The notes below the pieces were generated by a model. That model was not told the origin of the DNA. It did not search any database and saw only the letters and a program-made list of their open reading frames with translations. A stretch of DNA of 64,000 bases from Acinetobacter pittii (GTDB lineage: Bacteria > Pseudomonadota > Gammaproteobacteria > Pseudomonadales > Moraxellaceae): NCBI RefSeq assembly GCF_034067285.1, contig NZ_CP139286.1:124001-188000 (forward strand), given 5' to 3'. Both the position numbers and the translations under genes were made by a program. Positions 17,143-25,954 of this stretch are shown one piece after another (within the stretch, counting starts at the first letter, position 1; each line of letters begins with the position of its first letter).

Positions 17143-17688
17143 ATGTTAACCACCCAGCAGCAAGCTTTAATTAAAGCCATAGAAGAATTAGAACTCGCGC
17201 AAGTGCAAAAATTACTTGCTGACGGGCTTGATCCGAACTTTATTGATCCGGAACAAGGACCACCTGTATCAATCATTTGTGACGGAATTTTCAAATGGTG
17301 GGAAGATGTATCAGAAGCCTATGAAGCGGGTACACCTTTATCAAAAGAAGAAAAGCAACAAAGATTACAAGTTTACCTCGATATTCTTGAAGCTTTAATT
17401 CAAGCCAAAGCCAACGTACACCTTTGGGATGCAGAAGAGTTTTATGGCCCTTTATGGGATGCAGCAAGCTCGGCATGTGCTCCAGCCGTTCAACGTTTAC
17501 TCGATGAAAAAGTTGACCCAAACACACGTGATGAAGAGGGTCTCACTATTTTATCTTCAATCAGTCAGTTGTTCTTTGATTGTGACTTTGATGAAATAGA
17601 TTGGTCAGAAGCGCTTCAAGAAGAGCGTGAAACACTCGAGTTATTGCGCCAACATGGGGCAAAAATGTCAAAAGAACTAACTACTTGA
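17143..17688 (+). CDS. Ankyrin-repeat protein
   Basis: 181 residues from the ATG at 17143 (MLTTQQQAL); another ATG at 17137 adds two residues, and GAGAG spacing favours the later one. Ankyrin-like helix pairs are visible: ALIKAIEELELAQVQKLLADGLDPNF, ILEALIQAKANVHLWDAEE, AAVQRLL-type DAASSACAPAVQRLLDEKVDPNTRDEEGLTIL, and ELLRQHGAKM at the end. No signal peptide and no catalytic domain, so it is a cytoplasmic protein-binding module with unknown partner. The next gene starts 12 bp after its stop. Confidence 0.78.
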   Translation: MLTTQQQALIKAIEELELAQVQKLLADGLDPNFIDPEQGPPVSIICDGIFKWWEDVSEAYEAGTPLSKEEKQQRLQVYLDILEALIQAKANVHLWDAEEFYGPLWDAASSACAPAVQRLLDEKVDPNTRDEEGLTILSSISQLFFDCDFDEIDWSEALQEERETLELLRQHGAKMSKELTT

Positions 17689-17700
17689 TTGGATAATAGA

Positions 17701-18468
17701 ATGAGAACATTTCAAATTTTAACTTTTGCTCTGACCACTGTTGCTGCAGGAAGTACTTTTGCCGCAGAGTTCTCGTTTGACCGTCCAGGTGCTGGAATGG
17801 GAACGGGAATTACTCCTGTAGGTAATTTGGCGTGGGAGCAAGGTTTACCAAGCGTAACCTATACTGAGTCGACTGTTGACGGTGTTAAAGAAAAGACCGT
17901 AACCTTAAATCAGGATATGTTATTCCGTACAGGTTTAGCGCGTGATTTAGAATTACAATTAGGATGGCAAGGGCCAGCATGGACCCAAACTAAACGTGCT
18001 GGCAAAAAAAATGATACTTCAGGTTTTGGTGATATAAGTATTGGTTTAAAAAAAGCTATTGATTTAAAAGACGATAGATTGTCTATGGCAGTGTTGGCAG
18101 AAGCTATCATTGCAACGGGAAATGATAAATTTACAGCCCATGACGACATTTATAGTCTTAGCTCTGCGGTAGCTTACCAATATAGTGATTTAGTGGGCAC
18201 CTCAATTACCATGCGCTACGAAGTGCAAAATAGTGATTGGGCAGTGACAGCAGTACCGACGATTGACTATAAAATCGCAGGTAAGCTATCAGGTTATTCT
18301 GAGTTCATTTACCGTAAAGCTGAAAGCCAAGACTATGAGTATGGTTTAGGTACAGGTTTAGTCTACGCCGTAAATAATCGTACACAACTCGATGCAAGTA
18401 TCGGGGTTGATTTGAATGGTCAAGACAAGAGCTACAACGGTGGCTTAGGCGTGGCGTTCTTGTTCTAA
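17701..18468 (+). CDS. Outer-membrane beta-barrel protein (MetA-pathway/transporter-like)
   Basis: 255 residues from the ATG at 17701; the TTG at 17689 gives a longer frame but would disrupt the signal peptide (MRTFQILTFALTTVAAGSTFA, cleaved before AEFSF). The mature protein starts FDRPGAGMGTGITPVGNLAWEQG and is built of alternating strands ending in GVAFLF, with terminal Phe as in barrels. This resembles the 'MetA pathway of phenol degradation' outer-membrane family, a label that says little about function. It probably forms an operon with the ankyrin gene upstream and dsbD 18 bp downstream. Confidence 0.72.
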   Translation: MRTFQILTFALTTVAAGSTFAAEFSFDRPGAGMGTGITPVGNLAWEQGLPSVTYTESTVDGVKEKTVTLNQDMLFRTGLARDLELQLGWQGPAWTQTKRAGKKNDTSGFGDISIGLKKAIDLKDDRLSMAVLAEAIIATGNDKFTAHDDIYSLSSAVAYQYSDLVGTSITMRYEVQNSDWAVTAVPTIDYKIAGKLSGYSEFIYRKAESQDYEYGLGTGLVYAVNNRTQLDASIGVDLNGQDKSYNGGLGVAFLF

Positions 18469-18486
18469 ATAAAGCAATTTAAATTT

Positions 18487-20313
18487 ATGTTAATGAAAAA
18501 GCTTATTCATCAGGGAATTCTTTATTTTCTAGCAGTTGCTGTTTGTGTGTTTAGCCAGTTGGTTTCTGCGCAAGATAAGCTACTTTCACCCGAACAAGCT
18601 TTTTCATTTTCGGTTGAATCTTCTGAGCCGCATACTGCGAGTTTATCTTGGCAGATTCAGCCAAATTACTATCTTTATCAGCATAAATTTTCCGTACAAC
18701 AAGGTACTCAACCTTTAGCTTTAAAGTTACCGAAAGCGATTGCCCAATATGATGAAAATTATGGGCAAAGTCAGGTTTATTACCATCAAGTTAATTTCCA
18801 AATTAAGACTAAGCCTTCAGAGCACTATAGTGTGACTTGGCAGGGCTGTGCCAAAGACCGTATTTGTTATCCACCACAAACCATTGAGTTTCAAACTGAT
18901 GCAGATGGCCTAGTTGGTGTACAAAACCAAGCAGGAACAGCCCCAAAACGATTGCTAGATTTAGCAAATACACAATCTGATACTTCTAAGGGTTCAGAAT
19001 CTGTAGAAAAAGAGCAGAATACAGAGACAGCAGTTACTACAACCACACCACAAATTGCGCAAGATCAGATCTGGTCTGCTAAGTTAATTGAGAACTCATT
19101 GTGGTATGGCGTTTTATTATTTTTAGGTTTAGGCATGTTGCTCGCATTTACACCATGCTCTTTACCGATGCTGCCCATTTTAACTTCACTCATCATTCGG
19201 GATCATAAAGGTCTAAAGGCTTGGACCATTGCACTTACTTTTGTGTGTAGCATGGCATTGGTTTACGCAGGCTTAGGTTTAATTGCTTCTTCGGCAGGTC
19301 TAAATTTCCAGCGCTGGTTACAACAGCCAGCAACCTTAATTGCTTTTAGTTTGCTGTTTATTGTCTTTGCTCTGAATTTATTCGGTCTGTTTGAGCTTCG
19401 TTTACCACAAACATGGTTAAACCGACTTGATCGTATTCAGTCGATGCAACAAGGTGGCACTTTAGTGGGTGCTGGAGTCATGGGTATGGTTTCTGCACTC
19501 TTGGTGGGTCCTTGTATGACCGCACCCCTCGCTGGAACTTTATTATTTATTTCTCAAACACAAAACCAGTGGCAAGGGGCTTTGCTTTTATTCTGTCTAG
19601 GTTTTGGTATGGGAATTCCGCTATTACTGGCAAGTATTTTAGGGGCGAAATTTCTGCCTAAAGCTGGTGATTGGATGCATCAGATTAAAGTTATTTTTGC
19701 TTTTCTGATGTTAGGTTTAAGTCTTTATTTTATTCGTCCTTTATTGCCAGATTGGGGCATGCAAGTTCTTAGTCTCGTATTAGGTCTCGCTTTTATAGCC
19801 TATGCTGTTTATCAGTTTTTCTGGAAAAAAGGACAGCTACAATGGCTCTACGCGATTTTATTATTAATCGTTACACCTTTTGTAGCCTATAACCAATACC
19901 AACACATTCAAAATCGAACTTTGCAAAGTTCTAATCATATGGCCGAATGGCATATTGCAACTACGGCAGCGGACTTTGAGAAAATTTTAGCAGCAGCGCC
20001 TACAGATCGAGCTATTGTCGTTGATGTCTATGCAGACTGGTGTGTTGCCTGCCAACCGATTGAGCATCGTATTTTAAAATCACCTGAGGTTCAGGCTGCT
20101 CTTGCACCATATTATTTAATTAAGCTTGATTTGAGTCATTATGACCAGTCACATGAAGCGCTACTCAAACAATGGAATATTTTAGGTCCACCGACCTATC
20201 TATTTTTAAGCCCAGAGCAAAAAGAAATTCGTGCATTGCGTTTAACTGGTGCTTTTAGTCAGCAAGAACTTTTGCAACAACTTGCGAGTTTGGCAAAACT
20301 AAAAGATTCATAA
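18487..20313 (+). CDS. dsbD: Thiol:disulfide interchange protein DsbD
   Basis: 608 residues with signal peptide and three DsbD modules. Periplasmic alpha domain: Cys121 and Cys127 (QGCAKDRICYPP). About eight membrane segments carry Cys224 (FTPCSLPMLP) and Cys343 (VGPCMTAPLAG). The C-terminal thioredoxin domain has Cys519-x2-Cys522 (DWCVACQPIE). It passes electrons from cytoplasmic thioredoxin to DsbC/DsbG and cytochrome c maturation proteins. All six redox Cys are present. An alternative start 6 bases on (ATGAAAAAG) is possible. Its last 6 bp overlap the convergent GGDEF gene. Confidence 0.95.
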   Translation: MLMKKLIHQGILYFLAVAVCVFSQLVSAQDKLLSPEQAFSFSVESSEPHTASLSWQIQPNYYLYQHKFSVQQGTQPLALKLPKAIAQYDENYGQSQVYYHQVNFQIKTKPSEHYSVTWQGCAKDRICYPPQTIEFQTDADGLVGVQNQAGTAPKRLLDLANTQSDTSKGSESVEKEQNTETAVTTTTPQIAQDQIWSAKLIENSLWYGVLLFLGLGMLLAFTPCSLPMLPILTSLIIRDHKGLKAWTIALTFVCSMALVYAGLGLIASSAGLNFQRWLQQPATLIAFSLLFIVFALNLFGLFELRLPQTWLNRLDRIQSMQQGGTLVGAGVMGMVSALLVGPCMTAPLAGTLLFISQTQNQWQGALLLFCLGFGMGIPLLLASILGAKFLPKAGDWMHQIKVIFAFLMLGLSLYFIRPLLPDWGMQVLSLVLGLAFIAYAVYQFFWKKGQLQWLYAILLLIVTPFVAYNQYQHIQNRTLQSSNHMAEWHIATTAADFEKILAAAPTDRAIVVDVYADWCVACQPIEHRILKSPEVQAALAPYYLIKLDLSHYDQSHEALLKQWNILGPPTYLFLSPEQKEIRALRLTGAFSQQELLQQLASLAKLKDS

Positions 20314-21501
20314 GGTATTCATCGTTTCAATCTGATGAAATGTACGTACTTGATTGCGTCCTGAAGCTTTTACCGCGTAGAGTGCTTGATCAGCCTGTCG
20401 AATAACAAGATAAGGGTCTTCTGCAAAAGCTGAACTGCTGATTCCAAAACTTGCACTAATATGAATAGGATTGTTTTGAGCGCTACAAACGGGCAGTTCT
20501 TGCAAAGCAAGACGACAACGCTCAGCAATTTTCTCTGCTTGAATAATATCGGTGTGAGGGAGTAATAAAATAAACTCCTCTCCACCAAAACGTCCAATAA
20601 TATCCTCGTTACGCAAGTTCTCAGAAAGACATTGAGCGATTTCAATTAAGACTTGATCACCTTGGTGATGCCCGTATATATCATTAATTTTTTTAAAATG
20701 ATCGATATCGAGAAGTACTACTGCGTAATCAAATTGCTGTTGGTGTAGCGACTCTAAATGCGTGTTTAAACTACGTCTATTTAATACATTAGTTAAGGGA
20801 TCAAGTTGGCTTAGGCGTTGAATATAAGTTTCACGTTGCCGCCATTGAGTGAGCAATATTTCAAATAAAATAAAGCAAGCCAATAAGATGGGCATAATAA
20901 AAAAAGCCATGCTCCCTAACCAAAAGGGGTTAGTTTGAGCATGTTCCATAGCCTTAAAATTAAATAGAGGGGCATAAGGCACAGTACCGCTCATACTTAA
21001 ATATGTACATACCGTTAAAATAATCGTCGCAGGTACAAGTGCGCTATAAACAATTTTTCGATCAAATAACACCAGACCGACGCCAATCGTGCCCACATAG
21101 CCGACCATAGTGGCTGGACTAATACTGCCAATTAAATACCCATCATGACATAGCATGAGTGCAAAAAACTGCACACTAATGAAAGGAATGACTCTTTGAG
21201 CCCACTCAACATTTTTGTATTTATAGCAGGGGATAATCAAAAGGCCCAATAAAAATAAAGTCAATAAATTAAGCCAGATTTGTGACTCAACCAAAGGCAG
21301 ATTTGCCCATTGCCAGATGCTTGGCGTAATTAAAATATAACCTTTCCATAAGATCCAACTAAAGTTCATGGCGCAGGCAAGTGTGAGCATCAGTGCGCTT
21401 TTTTGTAGTGGTGTCCAGTTGATGATGTGATTGTTATGGATGAAATCGATTATCACCTGTTTTGTTCTATGTATGGGATAAGTGATTAAACGATTTTTCA
21501 T
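20308..21501 (-). CDS. Membrane-bound diguanylate cyclase (GGDEF)
   Basis: 397 residues. The N-terminal ~220 residues hold about six membrane helices, with no recognised sensory family. The C-terminal GGDEF domain begins at RLSQLDPLTNVLNRRSL and carries VVLLDIDHFKKINDIYGHHQGDQVL, the active-site GGEEF near residue 305, and the RNED inhibitory I-site five residues before it (RxxD-x5-GGEEF), so it should be active and product-inhibited. It makes cyclic di-GMP, a switch between motile and sessile growth. No EAL domain. Transcribed alone. Confidence 0.92.
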   Translation of the reverse strand: MKNRLITYPIHRTKQVIIDFIHNNHIINWTPLQKSALMLTLACAMNFSWILWKGYILITPSIWQWANLPLVESQIWLNLLTLFLLGLLIIPCYKYKNVEWAQRVIPFISVQFFALMLCHDGYLIGSISPATMVGYVGTIGVGLVLFDRKIVYSALVPATIILTVCTYLSMSGTVPYAPLFNFKAMEHAQTNPFWLGSMAFFIMPILLACFILFEILLTQWRQRETYIQRLSQLDPLTNVLNRRSLNTHLESLHQQQFDYAVVLLDIDHFKKINDIYGHHQGDQVLIEIAQCLSENLRNEDIIGRFGGEEFILLLPHTDIIQAEKIAERCRLALQELPVCSAQNNPIHISASFGISSSAFAEDPYLVIRQADQALYAVKASGRNQVRTFHQIETMNTL

Positions 21502-21675
21502 AGTACGTAAGGGCTCCTAAATATAGATGCCTCTTTGTTAGACCATTCTAATATTGGATTGTTTAAATTAATTTATATTTTAAACATAGCATGATTTTCA
21601 TTTTATACATGATGCCTTTTATAAGGAAAATGATGTGAAAAGTTTTTAGAGCTATTCACATCATTGATAGGTAAA

Positions 21676-22587
21676 TTAAGTTTTATCAAGCTCATGGGCA
21701 AATTCAGCAATATCTGCCAATGCTTGTTTTGCTTCATCAAACCATGCATTAAACATCTGAAAGTTATGCCACATGCCTGTATAAAGTTTGAATTGAACTT
21801 TAACGCCAGCCTCTTCAGCTTTTTCTCTAAAACGCTTGGCATCATCTAATAAGATTTCTTTAGATCCTACTTGAACCAAAGTTGGCGGTAGGCCATGCAA
21901 GTCATCGAAAATAGGCGAAACGCGTGGATCATCAGCTGCAATATGATTGCCTATATAGTATTGAGTTCCTGTTTGTAGGGCTTCAATAGATAATAATGCA
22001 TCATGTTTTTTATTAAATCTGAGAGACTCACTCGTGAGCGTTAAATCCAAAAATGGAGATAACAAAATCAGGCCACTCGGCATAAGCTCAGGTTGTTCTT
22101 TTAAACGTAAGCAAAGTGCTAGTGCTAAATTTGCTCCGCATGAATCACCCGATAAAATAATATCTTTAGGCTGAACGCCTTGTACCAATAAAGATTGATA
22201 GATGTCATATAGTGCTTCAGTCGCCTCAGGGTATGGATGTTCAGGCGCAAGCGGATAATCCACATGAATAATCTGCATTTGGGTGCGGGCAGCTAAATCG
22301 GTCATAAAAGCATGGTGAGTTTTGACACTCCCAAGGAAAAAAGCGCCACCGTGAATGTGAAAAATCAGTTGAGTTGCAGAATCTTGCGGTTTGATTTCTT
22401 CACCTTTAATGCCTGCTAACCGAATTGGGCGCACAGAAACATTTTTTTGTCGTGGAAAAGCACGACACATCTGATCTAGAACGGGACGTAAAGCGGTAGC
22501 CGGCAAATTTAGCTGGCTTGGCTTGCGAATTGTTGTTTTAAGAAAAGTTTCTGTAAAGTAATATTTCCAAACATTTGATATATTCAT
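21676..22587 (-). CDS. Alpha/beta hydrolase, hormone-sensitive-lipase family esterase
   Basis: 303 residues. HSL-family landmarks: oxyanion motif HGGAFFLGS near residue 98, nucleophile GDSCGANLAL near residue 168, acidic residue in the DDAKRFREKAEEAGV region near residue 265 and the final His in MWHNFQMFN near residue 287. There is no signal peptide, so it is cytoplasmic. It hydrolyses short to medium acyl esters in most characterised members. The Ser elbow is GDSCG rather than the more common GDSAG. Divergent from the DUF2147 gene. Confidence 0.88.
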   Translation of the reverse strand: MNISNVWKYYFTETFLKTTIRKPSQLNLPATALRPVLDQMCRAFPRQKNVSVRPIRLAGIKGEEIKPQDSATQLIFHIHGGAFFLGSVKTHHAFMTDLAARTQMQIIHVDYPLAPEHPYPEATEALYDIYQSLLVQGVQPKDIILSGDSCGANLALALCLRLKEQPELMPSGLILLSPFLDLTLTSESLRFNKKHDALLSIEALQTGTQYYIGNHIAADDPRVSPIFDDLHGLPPTLVQVGSKEILLDDAKRFREKAEEAGVKVQFKLYTGMWHNFQMFNAWFDEAKQALADIAEFAHELDKT

Positions 22588-22739
22588 ATAGCATCCATTT
22601 TTATGCTAGTTTCTTGTTTTCTTGTAAATTTTATTTTGCAAGATTACAAGGTTACACGAAACAGTCACATTCAAAAATTGCAATATCTTTGCGACTTCTG
22701 AATACTGAAAATCTTGAAAGACCCAAGGATATTACAAAA

Positions 22740-23177
22740 ATGAAAAAGATTGCTTTAGCTTTAGGACTCATTGGTATGGCTGCATTTGCCAATGCGGCTG
22801 ATTCACTCAATGGAACGGTATGGAAAACGATTGATGATCAGACCAACAAGCCAAAAGCCGTAGTGAAATTTACGGAACAGAAGGACGGAACCTTAACTGC
22901 AACCATTCAAAACATTTTGACACCGGGCGAAGAAAACGCTTGTACAAAATGTGAGGGTCCGTATAAAAACAAACCACTTAAAGGTGTCACCATTGTACAT
23001 AATTTAAAAAATGTAGGTGGTAACAGTTATGAAAACGGTACGATTTTAGACCCAAAATCTGGTAAAACTTACAAATTGAAAGGTGAGTTAACCGATGGCG
23101 GTAAAAAGCTTAAACTGCGTGGTTATATTGGCGTTTCTGCACTTGGCCGTAACCAGACATGGATTCGCGCTAACTAA
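22740..23177 (+). CDS. DUF2147 periplasmic protein
   Basis: 145 residues from the ATG at 22740; the open frame runs further upstream, but only this start gives a signal peptide (MKKIALALGLIGMAAFANA). The mature protein matches the DUF2147 pattern: LNGTVWKTIDDQTNKPKAV, two Cys in ENACTKCEG, KPLKGVTIVHNLK, GTILDPKSGKTYKLK, LRGYIGVSALGRNQTW. The fold is a small beta barrel; the function is unknown, though some members are linked to envelope stress. Its own terminator follows. Confidence 0.88.
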   Translation: MKKIALALGLIGMAAFANAADSLNGTVWKTIDDQTNKPKAVVKFTEQKDGTLTATIQNILTPGEENACTKCEGPYKNKPLKGVTIVHNLKNVGGNSYENGTILDPKSGKTYKLKGELTDGGKKLKLRGYIGVSALGRNQTWIRAN

Positions 23178-23188
23178 AAAGTTTTAAT

Positions 23189-23217
23189 AAAAAACGAGCC
23201 GTATGGCTCGTTTTTTT
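23189..23217. terminator. Bidirectional rho-independent terminator
   Basis: AAAAAACGAGCC-GTAT-GGCTCGTTTTTTT between the DUF2147 gene (plus) and the yffB-like gene (minus). Confidence 0.92.
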
Positions 23218-23566
23218 ATGCTTGGATATTTTGATAAGTGGTTTCATCGAAACCTACAATGAAACCTTGAGCGGTTTGTAAAACAGGTCTTTTAATCAAA
23301 CTTGGTTGAGCAATGAGTGCTTCAATAAGGTGATCTTCATTGCTTAAAGCACGATTTTGTTCTTCTTCTGAAAGCTTACGCCAAGTCGTGCCTTTTTTGT
23401 TGAGAACAGTATCTTGTCCAATTTCTTTTAACCAGATTTTTAGAGTATCTGCATCAATGCCTTGTTTTTTATAATCATGGAAATCGTAGCTAAGCCCTTT
23501 GGCTTGTAAAGCATCAAAAGCTTTTTTCATTGAGTTACAGTTTTTAATTCCATAAATTTTTAACAT
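23216..23566 (-). CDS. yffB: ArsC/Spx-family protein YffB
   Basis: 116 residues from the ATG at 23566, which begins the canonical MLKIYGIKNCNSMKKAFDAL; an upstream in-frame start adds 11 residues before the fold begins. The thioredoxin-like ArsC fold keeps a single Cys in KNCNSMKK (no CxxC), with FHDYKKQGID, NKKGTTWRKL and SLIKRPVL as in YffB/Spx-like proteins. Arsenate reduction is not expected; YffB is a glutathione-binding family member of unclear role. Confidence 0.86.
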   Translation of the reverse strand: MLKIYGIKNCNSMKKAFDALQAKGLSYDFHDYKKQGIDADTLKIWLKEIGQDTVLNKKGTTWRKLSEEEQNRALSNEDHLIEALIAQPSLIKRPVLQTAQGFIVGFDETTYQNIQA

Positions 23567-23771
23567 TTTATCGGACCATGTCAAAAAGAGAGAGCACACA
23601 GCCTAACCCAAAAAGCTTTTAAGCACTACTTTATACCGATACTTTTAAAACAAATGAAAATTAATGATTAATCGAAAGCGAAATGTCATGTTATTGTCAT
23701 AAGACAAGGTAATAATGAGCTTAATAAGAAGAAGTTAAAACTAAAAGAAATTAGCGCAAAAATAAGAGACT

Positions 23772-23926
23772 AAAAAAGAGAAAACCCGCATTTAATCATC
23801 CTGATCATGCGGGTCTCATTTCAACGTCCATTGTCACATCCTTGCAAATAAACTTATCATAAGTTTATTTTATCTTCCTACGGCGTCCTATCCTTTTGCG
23901 TCATCCTGACTGCTTCCCTGTGCCGT
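23772..23926 (-). ncRNA. Predicted CsrA/RsmA-sequestering sRNA (CsrB/RsmY-like)
   Basis: A protein-free 420-bp gap. On the minus strand ~155 nt contain eight GGA motifs (minus-strand GGA at 23917, 23906, 23893, 23888, 23878, 23841, 23829 and 23801, first base given), against none on the plus strand. Two are in CAGGATGA context, and both sit in tiny hairpins with GGA in the loop (GTCA-GGA-TGAC at 23902-23910 region; ATCA-GGA-TGAT near 23800). The 3' end is an intrinsic terminator: ACCCGCAT stem at 23784-23791/23807-23814, then a T-rich run to about 23770, its loop carrying the last GGA hairpin. A central 11-bp palindrome lies at 23848-23872. This is the architecture of CsrB/RsmX/Y/Z RNAs, which titrate CsrA. 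The 5' end is estimated from a weak -10 (CATTAT, 23938-23933). Confidence 0.72.
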
Positions 23927-23950
23927 GGGGCTATAATGCCGTTAAAGCTG

Positions 23951-24005
23951 TGTAAGAAAAATACTCAAAAACGACATGTGCTGTAAGCAAAAACGACAAT
24001 GTAAG
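23951..24005 (-). promoter_or_regulatory. Three TGTAAG half-sites upstream of the GGA-rich sRNA
   Basis: CTTACA on the transcribed strand (TGTAAG on plus) occurs at 23951-23956, 23982-23987 and 24000-24005, roughly 25, 56 and 74 bases before the estimated sRNA start. This is the half-site of the GacA/UvrY box TGTAAG-N6-CTTACA that activates rsmY/rsmZ/csrB in other gammaproteobacteria. No complete palindrome is present, so assignment is tentative. Confidence 0.4.
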
Positions 24006-24020
24006 TGAACATGTGTTCAC

Positions 24021-24845
24021 TTATTCTTGGATTTTATAGTCAACAATAACTGGGGCATGGTCACTAAACCATTGATCTTTATAGACCCATGCGTTTGTTG
24101 TACGTGTTTTCCAGTCTGGTGAACAAGCTTGATAGTCAATACGCCAACCTACATTTTTCGCACGCGCTTGACCGCGATTTGACCACCATGAATACAATTC
24201 GGCTTCTGTTCTTACCACACGGAAGGTGTCTACATAGCCAAGTTCATCATAAATATGGTCAAGCCATGCACGTTCATGTGGTAAACAGCCAGACGACTTC
24301 TGGTTACCCGACCAGTTTTTAATATCAATTCGTTTATGAACGATATTGTAATCACCACAAATAATGATGGACTTATTTTCATCACGCCATTGTTTTAAGA
24401 TTTTTGCGTATTCACCCAAAAATAAATCTTTACGTGCTTGAGCTTCTTCACCACTTGAGCCTGAAGGTAAGTATAATGATGCAATATGTACGGGATGTGA
24501 CAAACCTAAATCGAATTCCGCAGAAATAAAGCGGCCTTGACTGTCAGCCAGCTCAAACCCTAATCCGTCTTTAACGGAGACAAAGGGTAAGCGGCTATAT
24601 ATAGCAGTCCCCGCATAACCTGCACGCTCTGCTGGAAAGAGATGGGTATGCCATCCTTCGGGTCTAAATTTTTCAGTCCATTGTTCATGGGTAATGCGGC
24701 TTTCCTGCATGCATACGACATCGGCATCTGATTGTTCTAACCATTCAAGTAAGCCTTTCGTTACTGAAGAACGTAAGCCATTTACGTTAATGGAAACGAC
24801 TCGAAGAATTTTTACATCACTTGGATACTGATCCTTTGGTATCAT
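24021..24845 (-). CDS. xthA: Exodeoxyribonuclease III
   Basis: 274 residues from the ATG at 24845; the frame can be extended to a TTG six codons earlier. Exonuclease III/AP-endonuclease fold: [12 protein letters not shown] (metal Asn), [10 protein letters not shown] (metal Glu), [27 protein letters not shown] (Asp/Asn active site), and the C-terminal [12 protein letters not shown] with the catalytic Asp-His. It removes 3' blocks and cleaves abasic sites in base-excision repair. Divergent from pyrE with about 40 bp between starts. A hairpin (AAGTGAACA/TGTTCACTT) directly follows the stop. Confidence 0.93.
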   Translation of the reverse strand: MIPKDQYPSDVKILRVVSINVNGLRSSVTKGLLEWLEQSDADVVCMQESRITHEQWTEKFRPEGWHTHLFPAERAGYAGTAIYSRLPFVSVKDGLGFELADSQGRFISAEFDLGLSHPVHIASLYLPSGSSGEEAQARKDLFLGEYAKILKQWRDENKSIIICGDYNIVHKRIDIKNWSGNQKSSGCLPHERAWLDHIYDELGYVDTFRVVRTEAELYSWWSNRGQARAKNVGWRIDYQACSPDWKTRTTNAWVYKDQWFSDHAPVIVDYKIQE

Positions 24846-24883
24846 GCGAAAATTTAACCTCAATTGTGAATTTGGAGCACCTC

Positions 24884-25534
24884 ATGACAACGCCTGTGTC
24901 ATTTAACCCGCAAGCATTTATCGAACTCGCATTATCACGCGGTGTGCTTAAATTTGGTGAGTTTACTTTAAAATCTGGACGTGTGAGTCCTTATTTTTTT
25001 AATGCAGGCCTACTCAACGATGGTGAAGCTTTATCTCTTTTAGCACAAGGCTATGCCGATAAATTAACACAATGCGAAAATGTTGATGTGATTTTTGGGC
25101 CAGCATACAAAGGTATTCCGTTTGTAGCAGCAACTGCTGTTGCTTTGTCGCAAGTACATAACAAGAGTGTGCCATGGGGCTTTAACCGTAAAGAAGCGAA
25201 AGATCATGGTGAAGGCGGTGTTTTAGTTGGTGCTGCGGTTGAAGGTAAAAAAGTCTGGATTATTGATGACGTGATTACCGCAGGTACAGCAATTCGTGAA
25301 GTCGTAACGATTTTGAAAAATGCTGGTGCAACTATTGCGGGTGTTTTGGTGGCATTAGATCGTCAAGAACGTGGTCAAGGTGAACTTTCCGCAATTCAAG
25401 AAGTTCAAAAAGAATTGGAAATACCTGTGCATGCACTGATTACTATGAAAGATTTAATGGATTACCTGGAAGCAAAAGGCGAAAAAGAAGCGCTAGCAAA
25501 TATGCAAGCTTATCGTGAAAAATACGGTATCTAA
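24884..25534 (+). CDS. pyrE: Orotate phosphoribosyltransferase
   Basis: 216 residues from the ATG at 24884, with GGAG 7 bases upstream. PRTase features: [39 protein letters not shown] (the catalytic loop with Lys/Asp/His) and the PRPP-binding [15 protein letters not shown]. It converts orotate and PRPP to OMP in pyrimidine synthesis. The last 56 bases are repeated with three synonymous changes at 29036-29091, so this copy probably gained its 3' end together with the restriction-modification cassette behind it. Confidence 0.97.
   Translation: MTTPVSFNPQAFIELALSRGVLKFGEFTLKSGRVSPYFFNAGLLNDGEALSLLAQGYADKLTQCENVDVIFGPAYKGIPFVAATAVALSQVHNKSVPWGFNRKEAKDHGEGGVLVGAAVEGKKVWIIDDVITAGTAIREVVTILKNAGATIAGVLVALDRQERGQGELSAIQEVQKELEIPVHALITMKDLMDYLEAKGEKEALANMQAYREKYGI
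25479..25534 (+). repeat. Direct repeat, copy 1 (pyrE 3' end)
   Basis: 56 bp covering the last pyrE codons and stop. It matches 29036-29091 at 53 of 56 positions; the three differences (at 25516, 25519 and 25525) are all third-codon and silent. The pair brackets the restriction-modification genes. Confidence 0.95.
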
Positions 25535-25547
25535 GAGTTAGATGTGG

Positions 25548-25573
25548 AAAAGGAAGCTGAGGCTTCCTTTTTT
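25548..25573 (+). terminator. Rho-independent terminator after pyrE copy 1
   Basis: GGAAGC-TGAG-GCTTCC stem with flanking A-run and a T-run, 14 bp after the pyrE stop. Confidence 0.9.
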
Positions 25574-25954
25574 GCTTTGTTGAGTGTAAATAAATAATTA
25601 TTGGAAATAGCGATTACAAAATAAATGTAGAATATAAAGGATTAATAAAAAGCCATTCGAGTGAGCTGAGCTCTAGAGTGAATTAATTTAACTTATTAAT
25701 TATAATTAGAAGACTTAAGATTTTCGTATAAGGCGTATTATGTTAATTTTAGAAAAATTAAATATCCCAAAGTGATGTTGTCTCATACATCTAGACTCAT
25801 AGATATCCTCATCTAAAGATATTATGGCTAAAATACGTTTACCTCTACCATTCGCCAGATTTCAATATCCAAATTAATGACTATTCTTAAAACCTTTGAG
25901 AATATGCTATTAATTTCATATAGACCTTTGAATTTATTAGTAATAAGGATAATC
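25574..25954. other. Leader region of the restriction-modification cassette
   Basis: About 380 very AT-rich bases with no gene I can support. It must hold the promoter of the R-M operon. The restriction gene's ribosome site (TAAGGATAATC) is at the right end. No controller (C-protein) gene is visible, and no recombinase is present. Confidence 0.5.

Noticed and set aside
23932..23937. TATAAT on the plus strand in the sRNA gap
   Set aside because: It is the reverse of the weak -10 used in the minus-strand prediction, has no -35 partner, and the only terminator in the gap serves the minus strand.
25824..25877. 17-codon open frame (MAKIRLPLPFARFQYPN) in the R-M leader
   Set aside because: Too short, no ribosome site and no recognised family; kept out as a gene although it could be a leader peptide.
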